NCBI GenBank assembly: GCA_034687125.1
Contig: JAQGBZ010000395.1
Coordinates: forward strand, 1-55,289
DNA: 55,289 bases
Reading direction: 5' to 3'
Source of the DNA: Neelides folsomi
Lineage: Eukaryota; Arthropoda; Collembola; Neelipleona; Neelidae
Of this stretch, positions 36,301-49,241 are shown in pieces (the first letter of the stretch is position 1; every line of letters starts with the position of its first letter). The notes below the pieces were generated by a model. It had not been told where the DNA came from, searched no databases, and saw only the letters and a list, made by a program, of their open reading frames with translations. The translations under genes and the position numbers were made by a program.

Positions 36301-39300
36301 TTTCATAAAGAACTTGACAATATATAAATTATGTATAATCTTTTTATATGTTTAGCTATGTATATTTATTAACTTCTTTTAGTATAATATCTGTAGTATT
36401 TAATTTAATTTAATAGTAATAAGTAATATTTTTGAGGTTTAACTATTTTTGTATTTCTGAACAGAGATGTGATCATTCCAAAAGCAAAAAAGGAGACTAA
36501 AAAGGATGATGACTATGAAGAAGAAGATGAAGATGATGAGTCGGACTATTATGATGATGATGCTTCTGGAGAGGATCTTTTTCTCTCAGCGACTAAAAAA
36601 GCAGGGCAAACTTCATCCATTTCTCCAATCGACTCAGAATCGAGTTCCGTTGATCCTTCAAACAACTATAGGTAACTTTTAAATAAATTCTGAGCATCAT
36701 TGTAGAAAATTGTCAGTTTTTTCATGGCAGTAAATTATTGAAAAAATATAACATTATATACCTACATAACTTTATCGATTTATTATTCTTTGCTTTCAAT
36801 TAAGGTAAAAAGTTCCGGTTTTTTGTCAAACAAACATTTAAAGCATTATTAACATACATAATATTCAAAGGACCACTTCTATTTATGTCAATAATGAATG
36901 TTTAAATAAGGAATTTTGTTCCGCACATTTGGAGCAGAAATATTATTTTTATTTATCAATAATTGAGCTCAATGACCTCATACGATAAATTATTCTTTTC
37001 ATGATTTTATACTGACTGTGTAGTGAAAAGGAATTTAAAAAATGTTTTATTGATTGCTATTGGTAAAAGTTGGCGAAAGTTTGTGAAATATTGTTTGACA
37101 GCAATGTAATCCGAATCAAAGGGAAAGTGTTACTTTTTTATATAAGTAATATATATAAGCGAGAATCTTTCCAAAAGTCATTTTGAACGTATTCATTAAA
37201 GGCCTTGATTCACGCGAGTGGTATATATGGGTCGGTGAGTTTGGGTTCTTTCACTGTGAGGAATTCCTTTGTGCTGCCGACCTTATTTTGACCCGGGTAA
37301 GAGAGAGAGGAACCTTTCGGATTGAAGGAGCGAGAGAAGAATACATTGGAGAAAGAAAATGTTCCACAAAGGAAGTTTCACTTTCCGAAGGAATTTATCA
37401 TGTTGCGTGAGAGAAATCATTAGATTTCCTTCCTCATCCACATCTTGATCCTGTCGGAGGTTGTAATGCAAAATTCCTCCCTTAAGGAGGATCGATAAGG
37501 TCGAGAAGGAGGACCAGAAAAGGAATAAATGAATCTCCGAACCATCATTTCATTCAAACCTCGTCCTTCCCCTTTGAGATGAGCCACATTTGCCCCAAAA
37601 CCTACTTACCAGACTTTCTCCCTTATTATTACATTTTATAATGAAATCTCCGTTGGAACAAATATCCTCGAGCTCATTTTAAATGATTTCGTTGAAATTC
37701 GAGATTGCTTTTCCTCCATGTATGTAGTTAGATTCTATAAAGCATTATATAGGCTTTAAAAGTAATTTTCATTCTTTCATTTTTCATTAAATAAACTATT
37801 ACGATGTTTAAACTAATAATTTAATACTTATCTTATTAAGCTGCATATCACATTTTTCATTAATATATTAAATGTGGAATCTTTAATAAAGATTTTGCAA
37901 AGTTTAAATTAATATTTGCAAGCTTTCTTTTTCGTGTATTTAAGTATTGGGGATAGTGAAGTTAAAAATTGAAGTCATCAAAAAGGCTATCTAAATTCTG
38001 TAGCTGGAAACTCAAATTCCTGAGGATGTTTAATGTTAAGTAAAAAAGTTTTCACTACGCCTTTTATAAATGGAACATGGAGAGAGTTAAATATTTAAGA
38101 AGTAAAGTTATTTGACGGGGGAAGGCGGAGAAGGAAAATGCATTCAAGTCCTTTATAATATTCCTTCCATTATCTTAATAAATATGACTTCTCTCATTTC
38201 AGTCCAAATCCCCTTCTGTGCCCTGATGTCAAAGTTGTAAAAAGTAAGGGTGAAACTCCAACGCGGTTTTCTGGAGAAGGATAAATAATTGAGCGTAATT
38301 AATAAAAGGCTGGAGAGTCTCAAAAGTCATATGGCTATAAAGCTATAATAATTCTATGATGTAATAAATGAAATTGTTAATATGGCCTACCCTTTTCACA
38401 ACCGCCGTTCCTCTTTTGCCCTTGTTCTCATTACAAATTACAACACGCGATGAAAGCTTGTAACGTAAAACCTGGAAATCATATTAATCTTTCTATTCTT
38501 ACTCAAAACCCTTATGGCGCCCAATTGCCTTATGAGCCAGTGCGGAAACATGAGAGGAAAAATTATCCGATTCAACACATTTTTACAGTTTTAACCAAGG
38601 ATTTATCGATATTAAACTTTTTAACTCGTGATTCAATTAAAAGTAAAAAGATTTTAAGTTTTGCATTAAAGTTTTTTGTACTACTTTTTTGATTTACAAA
38701 GCTTCAGATTCAACTTTATAACTACGCTCTGAACATTACTACAAACTTATAATAGTGTTACGCGTTTACTTATTTAGCTATAAGTTATAATAAATGTAAT
38801 TTAATATAGTACATAATTGGGTTTTTTTTTCATTTAGGTCATGTACACCTTGTCCAGTTGTGAAGCCGACGTTCCTGTGCGGATCGGACAATCGAACTTA
38901 CAGCTCACTTTGCAGACTCGATTACCACAACTGCGTCCAGAACTCTCAGGTCACTGTGGCGTGCAAAGGATTCTGCCCCTGCAAAGGTAATTCAATCTTT
39001 TAGAACACACACCCTCACATCATTCATTTATTGCTAATTGAGCCCAGAATTTCTTTCACATTTTATTCTACTCATTTCCCCTAAGTTTTCTCATATATAA
39101 GAGTTTACAGTTTTACTCTTATATTTATTTTATACCTACCATACCATATATTCTATACATACTTTACTTAAGATTATACCGAAAGCCTTCAAGTTGAAGT
39201 AGAATTTTTAAACATTTTAAATTATTCCATCCAATGTTCTTCCATTCACGTTTAAATATCTTCGTCTGAGGCTAATGCACATTAGAAGTTATCCTTTGAA

Positions 39301-42300
39301 GTTGAGCGTAGAAACTCTGGGGATTTCTATAGCTCTGTGTGTGTAGGTAACTAGTTATTCCGCATCTTATTGAATTTCTCGCTCCACCTCCGTTAGTGGA
39401 GGAATGGGGAAGAAAGTGAAGAAGGGCTGGAGGGATCCCTCGCGGAACGACGGACCTTCTTTTATTCGATATAAATATACGCATCTTCCCAACATCCCAA
39501 ACTTTCATCGGAGAATTTGTTATGAATAGAAAACAGGGGACGTTCGTCTTCCCCTCGTCCATTGTGGAAGAAAGTGGAGAAAGGGTCTTGTCAGTACATA
39601 GAGATATGGTTAGTAGTTTAGTAGATATAATCCTCTATTCAATATTTGAGTAAACTTATAAGTTTATATACTTCTAGATGTATTATCCTTTGGTACTAAC
39701 AATAAGTATATTTATGTTTGTAAGGATTATAAAAACAGTATATTAAATACCGACATAAATATGTAAGTATATTAACATAGGGTGTATATTGTATAGAGTA
39801 TACTGTATGACTGTATGCGAGTCATCCAAGAAAGTATCTCCTTGTGGGATCTTAGAAATACATTCATCGTTAGGTAGGGTATCTTTCCTTGACTTTAAGG
39901 CTGATATCAAGTGTTATGTTGGTAAGTAGCTGTAATCTCTCGACGTCTTGGCTCCGGCCTCATCCTCTCTGATTCCGATTAGACAACTGGAGCTCGGAAG
40001 GAGTCTAAGAGGAAATAGGAAGTTGCGTCGGGATTCTCTGGGTGCCTCCGGGTGCCTCCGGGTTACTTTGATTGACTCCGCCTTCTTAACTCTTTATGTG
40101 GAGGACGTGAGGGGCGTCGGGAAGCATTTAAGCTTTTCATTCTAACGACTCCTAAATCCTTCTCTCCTTTGGCCCATGTTATGTACTCAGCGTGTCTCTC
40201 CGTCGTGCTAAATGTTATTAGTCTCAAATCTCCTATCACGTCCTCACCTTCATTTATCTTTTTCTCCCAGGGATGGAAGTTATTGAATTTTGAGCTCTCA
40301 TCAGTGGTTTGAAGGGGGTTTGGAAGGAACAGCTTTTATTAATTTCCCGTCGATCTTGTTTGAATCGGGCGGAAGACGACATAAATCATTGTTAGTGTTT
40401 GTGATAGGGCGGAGAAGGGATTAGGACTTATCAGAGTCAAATTAAGGGCAATAACTCATGTGAAGGAGGAAAATGAGAAGAGTTTTGGGTCTCATCTCCG
40501 CCTTACTCATAAATAACTTCTGAACAAAGCTGAAGTTTGGAAAGAAAGTCTCTGAAGTAAGAAAGACGCTTGTTCCATACGTAAATACCAATGTTGTACC
40601 TAAGTTATGGATGATATAGTAGCACTGTACATGAAATTCTTTTGTCGTCCGATTGTGGATTCAACGCCCAGCTTGGCTTTGAATAATTATCCCCATTATG
40701 AATCAGTATGCATAATGATAAATTCATGTATAGTGGTGCCGGTGTATGACAAATTAGACGGCAGGTGTTTGACGACAAAAGAAGAAAGAAAGGAAGTTTG
40801 TGAACATTTTGGTTGAGAGAGAAAGAGAAAGGTTGGGAAAATGGTAAAAGTTTGTGAAAAGAATGAGAAAAGGTATGAATTTATAATAAGGAACCTTCTT
40901 GAGCCTTTCTCTTTCTTTTTATGGACATTTTGATTTAAAAGTGTTTGAGATTTCTGGATGATATGAATTCTTCTTGAGAATCCTTCGCCTAGTCCCTCGC
41001 CTTACATATGGCTACATCGTGTCGACTCCCCCCTCGTTTATCAGGCCGGAGCAGAACGAGAAGTTTAAGTTTGAAAGCCGGACCAAATAAAATTTAGGAT
41101 TTCCTTACCCGCATCAGTAAATCTCTTAAATGTCTTCTGATATCCCTTATTCTTCAACTCCAAGTTATAATACTTTTAAAACGGATTCCCTATGAAATCT
41201 GCTACGTTGTTTCGTTACTTTATTTTTATACTCTATGTCCAATAATAAAAAGGTAGTTGGATATAACTAAAAACAAATGCTATGTAAGTATAAGTACAAG
41301 TACAGATATAATATTTAGGTTGGTTTAGCCAAGGTTTAGGGAACTGTGTAGGAGTAAAAGCCCAATTATTATAAGGTTGTTTATATGTACGACTGTGTAC
41401 GAGTATAGTATCATTCGTATCATATATGAGGTAAGGTAAGGGCGAGGAAGGAAAAGTCCTTTTAAAGTTAAGTAGGAGTAAAAGTGAAATAGTAAACATA
41501 CGAATTTCTCCATTTGTGAAAATGGTTCCCTATACCATCCGCGGGTGTTTACGACGATCAATAATGAATGAAGAGTTTCTCTCCCACTCTTGTGAATTGG
41601 AAGGAATTCCTTCCAGGCTCTCCAAAATGGAAGAGGATTTGAAAGTAATAATATAAACTCCTCATACACAAGAGAGCATACAATGAGGGAAGACTCACAG
41701 AGTGTGAAAAAAAAGGAATCGCATTTAAAATCTCGCTTGATCGAAAAGTCAATAGTTTATTTTCCCTCAGGATTTTTCACAATGTCAACAAAAATTCTTT
41801 TACATTTTCCACTGAATTGGCCTGAAATTAGATGTTTGAATTGGTTGAAGAAAATCATGGATTTAAAAAAAACTTAACGCCTGGTTTTTAACCTTTTCCT
41901 TCCTGAACCTACTGCGGTTTTATTTGGGTAAAGTCTTTCTAAAGGCATTATAAGAAATTATTCAGGACGATAAAAAGGAATTGTTTCAAGAAGAGCAATA
42001 TAATGGGAAGGCATTTATCTTAAATTATTGGCCAAATGTAAGGAATGGATTGTTGGAATGGAAAGGAAAAGGAATGGGTTAAGTCGGCCTTATCAATTTG
42101 AGAAATTCTCCCTCACTTCTGCCCAAAGTATCGGAATGTATCTTTAGAGAGATATTTTACCCATTCGCACCTCGTTTCTCTGAATTTTCTCCCTAGACAA
42201 AAAGATGAGTGTATTGATTTTCTCCCCCCATTCATATATGTATGGAATAGTCGCGGAATCTCTTCTGTAAGTGCGAGGTTAAAGGGAATGAAATTCCTTA

Positions 42301-45300
42301 AATTTGTATTTCAAATCCTTGGATTGAATAGGGGAGCAGAATATTCGGATCAAGATGGATTTGAAGGAGATTTATGATTGATGAATGCTTCTCTGCTTCA
42401 ACAATTTTCCCGAGTTTGCCTTCTTCAAGATTCTGTCAAGAACTGCCAGCGGTTCCCAAATGTTGTTCAAAAGTGTGAATTTCTCCTTTCAAAAAGCACA
42501 TTTTTCATATTTAGCTTCAGGAGAAATGTCTTCTTTCGAAATGTCTCTTTCAAATATGTCGCGAAATTGTCAACCATTCCTTATGTACTTATTTAATATA
42601 CATTATGACATTACACATAATATTTCGAATGGACAGGTTTCCACATCTGTGATGAAAAGTAATTTGAATAAAATTCAGATCGGAGCTTTTATATGGATAA
42701 TAAATGACAGTTAAACTTGAGAACATTCTAGATACATAAAATGTATCATCTTCTGTTAGGTTATTAAGAATAAAAGATTCCGGGTTCTTAATCACGTCCG
42801 GTATGCATATTTATTGCTATTAGCCCTCGAGATGAACTGGGAAATGAAGGGGTTCGTGGGAGAGTTGTAAATGGCACATTACGATCGCTTCCTTCCTCCT
42901 AGGAAGAATCTTGGGAGTGGAGAACGGAGATCATTTCCCCCTCTCCGAATCTCACTTTAACGACTCTCAAGTATTAAATGAAGGCAGAGGATGTATTTAG
43001 TACAGCGAGAATGTTATACATATCGGTGTACCATAGATATGTGCCTATCTTTCTCCTTTCTCTTAACTTTCATTTCAAGAATACGAGACATTTAGTAGAT
43101 CGAGTCTATGTACGGATTTGAACCGTGGTGTGATTCGTTAACGGAATCACCCCATTTTATCATTGTCTTTCGTTTCATAAACCAAGACTCATAAACGATG
43201 TGTTTTAATTGCCCAATTTAAATAGGACCAAATTAACACAGATTACATTGAACTTTTACATTAAATGTTTATATCGCATACAACATTAGTGTTACATTTA
43301 CACTTACTTTTTGATAATTATTGAGTTAGTTTCGAATTTTAGGATTAATTTAGTTTGTAGTTTCAAAAACTTCTTTCGTGTTTACAGACGCCGAAGAATT
43401 GGCACGTAAGAAGAATTTGGAAGCTGAGCGCGTGAGCCGATTCGTGTCCAAGTATAAGAAGACGGTTTCAGGGAAGAAAAATAAAGAAGATGACGGCGGG
43501 ATTTTCTCGTCCAATGACTACGCGAGCGGAGTGCCTGTCGCTCCGAGTAACCCGCTCCCGCCTCCATCCAAGGATCGATACTCGAAATACAAGGTAAGGT
43601 CTTATGGCTCTTCTTTAATTGAACGCGTCAATGGCTTGTAGGGAAATTTAATTTCGAGTACTTGGCATAAATACAAGGAACAATTTAATGGAATGATCTT
43701 CTCCTCGACGACATGTATCAACTAATTCACGCAAACTCTTTTATAACTTTTATCTCTTACGAGTCCCAAGGCTTCAGACCGGGTCAACGGAATATTTCTA
43801 AAGGATAATGAAATGGGAAAACTTTACATCCCAAATCATTTTCATTTCCTATACAAGACCATAAAAGGAGCATATTTCCCTCTTTTATCCCCTCATTTCT
43901 CTCTAACATTACTTGGGATGTTCTTCGTTCAACTTTCAAGGTTTTTCATAAGAAAGTTAAACAGATGGCTGGTAACTATTGAAGTACATAAAGAGGCTGA
44001 ACCTGCCAGTTTCTCAGGGTTTTATGTCAAAGAAAGTCCGACCCACAAAATGCCCCCTATTCCATTTATTTCATTCCTAAAACAAGTTGTGTGTTGAGGT
44101 AAAAAATATTTTATGAGGGAACCTTGTTTGAGAAAACCTTCCATTATTTAGAAGGACAGACAGAGATGAGAAAGAAAATTAGAATATTTAAACTATTTAA
44201 AAAGTAAATAAATATATTACCTTAAATTATACATAACAATGCGTTGTAAATGATGGCATTTGCGATTTGCGTCTTGAGATAAAATATGTAGTTACTTATA
44301 TGAGTTAAAATTAATAATATGAAAGATACTGTATATCATTTACTCTATTACCTTACGAAGGAAAGGAGAAAGCATCGAAGCCAATGTTGCTCAAATATCT
44401 TTTGAAGATAGGAGGCTTGAGGTAATTTGAATTTGAATTACGACTAAAATTGAGTTTCCAGGTTGAAATATTTGGTATAATAATACGATTAGGATCGTAA
44501 AATGTCTCATTTGGTGTAACGTGTGAGATTTATAATATAAAATACGAAGGTTCCTTTATGGTACGACGAGCATCTCGTATATATCTGAAATCTCCGTATC
44601 TTATTACCAACTCAATGCCCATTTTCTTCCTTCAGTATCTTGTCATGTGTGAATCGGTATAAAATATAATTGCTTACGTTGCAATTCACCAAATTGGAAT
44701 TAAAGAGAATTTGCAACGTAAAGTTTAAATGAAGAAAAAATGGAGCATATTTGATTTAATAAAAACTTGCCGTGTAAGGCTTACAATGTATAATAGTTTG
44801 ATGCCACATGGAATTTATCTTATGCATTCGGATCTGTAGAGATATATCGGTGTAAAAAATATTTAATTTGTTCCTCTGGGTTCCCCATTGTGTTGTGCAT
44901 GAGGGGGAGGATATTGAAAGGAATGACCAAGGGTTATACACACATATATTTCATTTTGCCTGGCTGTGTGCCAACTGATGAGAGAAATGCGTAGGGCGGA
45001 GACTCCTCAGCGTCTCCTTAATGGTCTATTGACTTTCGGAGATCATCCGCAGCAGAGGACGTAAATTGCGGGAACGCCAATTACACTTTCCAAATGTGGA
45101 ACTTCCCCATTACGATCCACTACGAGGAAGGATAGTTCCTTATTAAATCTCTCTTTCTCTTTTCTCCAGGACTACTCGGGTCTAATGAACAAGAAGATGT
45201 CGGCAGACAAGCAGAGGAGCTACAACGATGTCATCAATACTAAGCCTATTCCCCAAAAGGGTAAAATGTCCCTATTATTTATTGTAATAAATACCCCTCC

Positions 45301-48300
45301 CTCCCTCTACACATGCTCCATTATGTTCTCACAGAGGGGAAGTGAAGGAGAAAATTTGCACACAATTCTATCTATTTCCCTCCCTTCGACCTCTCTGTAA
45401 TTGAATAGAAATGGAGGAAAGTTCCTTTACATGGATAGGGACGATCTAAGCGTTAACTGACATGAATGGTGAAATTGTGACTTTCTTTGTAGACTGCAGT
45501 GAAGAGGCGCTTGAGTCGATGGGGAATCGCCTTCTTGACTGGTTCTCTGTTGTAATGGCCGACACTCAGAAGAGGAAATTGAATCGACGACCGAGAAATA
45601 ATCAAGGTGAAATGAGAAATCTCATTTATTCCCCCCAAACATCAAATCCAACCTTAATGATTATGATTACTACTCTCTACGTTTGTCCTTTACTACTACT
45701 AGCTGTATAAATATACACTTTAGTATGATGACAAAATAACAACTTGAATCTTATTTGTACAATTAGTAGCGGAGTTGAGGTTTTTATATCGTAATGTGTA
45801 TTCGAGATAAATGAAAAAGCTCCTATCTATCTTATAGGAAGGTTTTTTTATGTGACTACTAGGAGTTGAAACGATGCGTTAATTTGGGATGAATGGAAAC
45901 CATTAAGGAGCATTTGTTCTTATCTTGAGAGTTAGCGCAGATATTTAATACATAATGTTGACACAGAGCGGAGAACTGAGTCGGGGAAGATAAGGCTAAA
46001 AGCAGAAAATTCCTCAACTCGGCATATTTTGGATAAGAACTTTTGCATATTTAAAGAGGAGAGAATTTATTTTTCCTGGGTTTAAAATGATTCTAAACGT
46101 TATTTACCTAATGAAGGGACCCGCCCATCTCCCCATGCTAATTGATCCTTTTTATGAGCCTGAGTTTACTTTAGAGCTCCGTTCCTTCGTTAAGTTCGGA
46201 GATATGTGATTAAGGCTTTGTAAAAACGGGAGGGTATTTTAATTTCCCGAGAAATTCGAGGGATTTGAGTGGAGGAATACATTGAGTTGAGTTGAACCAC
46301 TTCTCGCAATTTATTCCCCAACTCTAACTCTCATTTCATTTACTTCGAACCGCACAATTCAGGAGGATGGCTGATGAATAAATTAATCCGCTTATACTCT
46401 TATGGACCTGTAGGTATAGGCATATATCTGTGTTTGAAATAGGTATCTTTTCCGATCCTCCTGAGAGAAATTATATAACTTTAGCCCGAATTCCTAAGTA
46501 ATTTATTTACATGGTCAGTATATTATTTGACGTGGTATGTTGGCATTTTGGTATGTAATGGAGTAGATACTTCAATTATAGTACATTGTAGATTTTCACT
46601 TTAAGTAAATATTGCGGCATTAAAACTTTAAAATGTACAACTCTGTAAAATATACCGCTCATCTGGTTATCTACGACACCGCACACTTCATACCTTTTAC
46701 TTACTTTACTTGTGTACATCTTACACTTATTTAGTATAATGTAATGTAATAATTAATGGTTAAATTAAATGATAAATTTATTAGCCAAGTTAGATCATTT
46801 AATTCCTAAATAATCAAATTGATTGTACAATACTGTGATTTATTTAAGCACTTTATGTTAATTTTTATATTATTTACCTCTATATAAAATTCGTAATTTA
46901 CGATTGGTTAAATTCTAATATTTTTTAGTTAATTAGAAATTATTTTATTTTATATAATTAGAAAAAAAAATTTTTTATTTCAGTTCATTTCCCACGAGAG
47001 TGCAAAGGAGAAGTGGAATGGATGTTTGGGCATTTGAACGGTGACGACGATGGTCAACTTTCTCTACAAGAACTTTTTGATTTGGAGAATGATCGAAATG
47101 AAAAGTGCATTAAGCCGTTCATTGACCGATGCGATCTTGACAGGTAAGAAAGAGGATTTTTGAAATGTAATTTTGATCAAATAGACATTTCATTAGCCAC
47201 GACCACGACTACCTCTCTTCAACACATTAATAGGCTTTACCTATAAGGCAATATCAGATTTATCTCAAACCTTCCCTTAACTTTATTTAAAGGTTAATTT
47301 ATTATTATTCTTTCCTGGGGCTTATTTGGTTTTAAATTCATGATAAATTACTCATATTTTCAGTATTTTGGTCAAGTTAGCGATTTAGGTAATTGTGTTG
47401 AGATGCTGAAAGGTCTGTTGAGGAAATTCAATGTATGGATATGAGATAAATGTGAAACAGAGGTAATCTCTTAAACCCTCAAATCTGTTTGAAGATGAAA
47501 GGAGTCCTTTGATCCTTTACGAATACTCCCAATTACCCTTCCTTTCATTTTCGATTAAAGAGGAAATCAAACACACTTGGTAGTTTGAATGGATTATTCA
47601 AACCCTTTAACTTCTCTTTCACCAATACAAGCAACATTGAGTTTCCTTTCCACATCCTTCCTTTCAACCCCAGAATACCCGTCTAAACAAATATGATGGA
47701 ACAACGTTGATTGAGAATCTAAATCTAAAACTGAGCCTTTCACAATCCACACACACACACACGGTTCTCAAATGAGGAGAAATGAGAGAATTAATGGGTG
47801 GAATGAACGGAAATTTATTATATTTCGTTTGACACTTCCTTCGGGGTTTTGAGGAAGATGAGAAGGAACGAGAGCTTCTGTAATGTATTTCTTCATCCGA
47901 GTGAGGTTTTGTGTAAACAAATCATAATCAACTGGAGGATTTATTGTTGCTTGAGAGAGAGAAATGGAAGATGCTTGAGGATACATAGAGAGAGATGAAT
48001 AGAATGAAGAATATAAAGGATATTTTATTCAACGCTCTTTTGACCCAACCTTTGAATTCTATCTTTTCGTCTCTCATCAAATTTCATATACCTTCATCGT
48101 TATAATATTAGTAGCTACTACTTATAAACAAGAACGATTTAAATAGCAAAGAGCACTCGGAAAGACAGTTGTTAATTATTCAAAGAAGTATGTATGTATC
48201 ATCTAGCTATTATATAAATATTATATTTCAAGTGCTTGTATTATTAAAATTCATTTTAATAATGAATGTTACAATGGAGGATGAAAAATGAATTTGAGAT

Positions 48301-49241
48301 GATTAAGTTAGACAAAGAGTTTAATTCCACAGAGGGAAAGGAGGAAAGGGAAATTAAATAATCCTTATCATTCTTAGTGTTGTTAAATATTGAAAAGGGA
48401 ATTAGGTATTGGATCGTTAACAAAGTGGAAATAATGATGGAATAATAATTTTAACTGGAACTTTCAAATCCTCTTTTCTCAAATTCCAGAGATGTTTTAA
48501 TCAGCCCAGAAGAATGGTGTAAATGCTTTGCTCGGTCGGATCGTCCTTGTACTGCCGTGAAGAGAAAAACGAGTTCCGGACTCCTTGGTAAGAAACCTGA
48601 GTTATATGATATGACTAATACTCCGACGTATCAACTTTCCCTATCCTTATTGATTTCATCTTAATACTTAGAGTGGGTGAAAAAATCGATTTTCTTTGAA
48701 GGAAGATTCCCTATTGGAATCAAAGGAGCTTTTCCTTATCACTTCCTTCCCAATTCCCAAAATAATTTTATCCCATCAGAGAAGCTCAAACCATTTGTCC
48801 ACTCTGCCAGATAAAATTCCTTTCACTCAACGTTCATTGGGGTTTTTTTCTAAATTGGGTGAACCTTTTTCATTTGTAGGTGGATACTTGCCCCAATGTG
48901 ACGGGGATGGATATTACAAGCCTATGCAGTGTCATTCTTCCATTGGGCTATGTTGGTGCGTTGACAAGCACGGTGTCGAGTTTGCCAACACTCGAACGAG
49001 GGGAAAGCCAACTTGCAGTGAGTCATTTCATGGATGAAACTTTTCCTCATGAGACATTTCACATTTGAGACATTTGCGACGACTTGTTGTTTGTCTCAGA
49101 CTTGAGTTCATTTTGTGATGGTGGGAAAGAGACATTTATGTTTTTTTTATTTCAGGCTCATACTTGGAAAGGGATGACAATGACGTTGATGATGACGACG
49201 GCGACGTTGAAGGGAGTGGTTACGGCCCACTTGAGATTTAA
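27378..49241 (+). CDS. Testican (SPOCK) proteoglycan, twelve exons over 21.9 kb
   Basis: Exons 27378-27485, 31263-31332, 34897-34999, 36465-36671, 38838-38986, 43388-43593, 45170-45260, 45493-45606, 46984-47143, 48490-48587, 48880-49017 and 49156-49241; phases fit throughout, giving 509 aa. Testicans are secreted matrix proteoglycans that affect protease activity and signalling; the fly member, carrier of wingless, binds Wg. MRWVTLSLALLAITLIAS is the signal peptide. Then follow TWILDPGSDLCLALKCKK with the N-terminal Cys region, an acidic linker (94-162) with DASGED, a Kazal domain (163-212, CGSDNRTYSSLC), a basic and Pro-rich linker, the SPARC-like EC domain (312-435) with EF-hand loops NGDDDGQLSLQE and DLDRDVLISPEE, a thyroglobulin type-1 domain (436-481, LCWCVDKHG) and an acidic tail with EGSGYG. 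Both Ser-Gly sites sit in acidic sequence and suit glycosaminoglycan attachment. Domain order matches vertebrate SPOCK1-3. Confidence 0.94.
27486..31262 (+). other. Testican intron 1 (3.8 kb)
   Basis: Large intron inferred from the exon phases. It contains several short ORFs on both strands, none with a domain or compositional sign of coding. The stretch is rich in purine/pyrimidine-skewed words such as GGAAAG and CTTTCC and less AT-rich than the spacers elsewhere in the window, which would be compatible with regulatory content. No TIR element or RNA gene was recognised. Confidence 0.6.
31333..34896 (+). other. Testican intron 2 (3.6 kb)
   Basis: Large intron between phase-1 junctions that joins DPG to SDLCLALKC. 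I see no gene, repeat or structured element in it, apart from purine-rich stretches like those in intron 1. Confidence 0.6.
35000..38837 (+). other. Testican introns 3 and 4 with the small exon 4 between them
   Basis: Introns 35000-36464 and 36672-38837 flank the acidic-linker exon at 36465-36671. Apart from that exon I find no coding region; the ORFs at 37183-37410 and 38450-38692 have no recognisable protein features. Confidence 0.55.
38987..43387 (+). other. Testican intron 5 (4.4 kb, the largest)
   Basis: Large intron between the Kazal exon and the next linker exon. It includes a local hairpin CTCCACCTCCGTTAGTGGAG near 39382 and a short direct repeat of GGGTGCCTCC at about 40040. No gene is seen. 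Confidence 0.55.
43594..48489 (+). other. Testican introns 6-9
   Basis: Introns 43594-45169, 45261-45492, 45607-46983 and 47144-48489. They contain a small hairpin TCCTAT...ATAGGA near 45820 and a short (AC)n run at about 47748-47761. ORFs here lack protein character. Confidence 0.5.

Noticed and set aside
47748..47761. (AC)n run considered as a CRISPR-like or regulatory repeat
   Set aside because: A short simple microsatellite; no spaced direct repeats occur in the window and the DNA is eukaryotic.
48696..48879. Open frame through testican intron 10
   Set aside because: It is contiguous with exon 11 but the upstream exon 10 has a GTAAGA donor and the phases close only with the intron removed.
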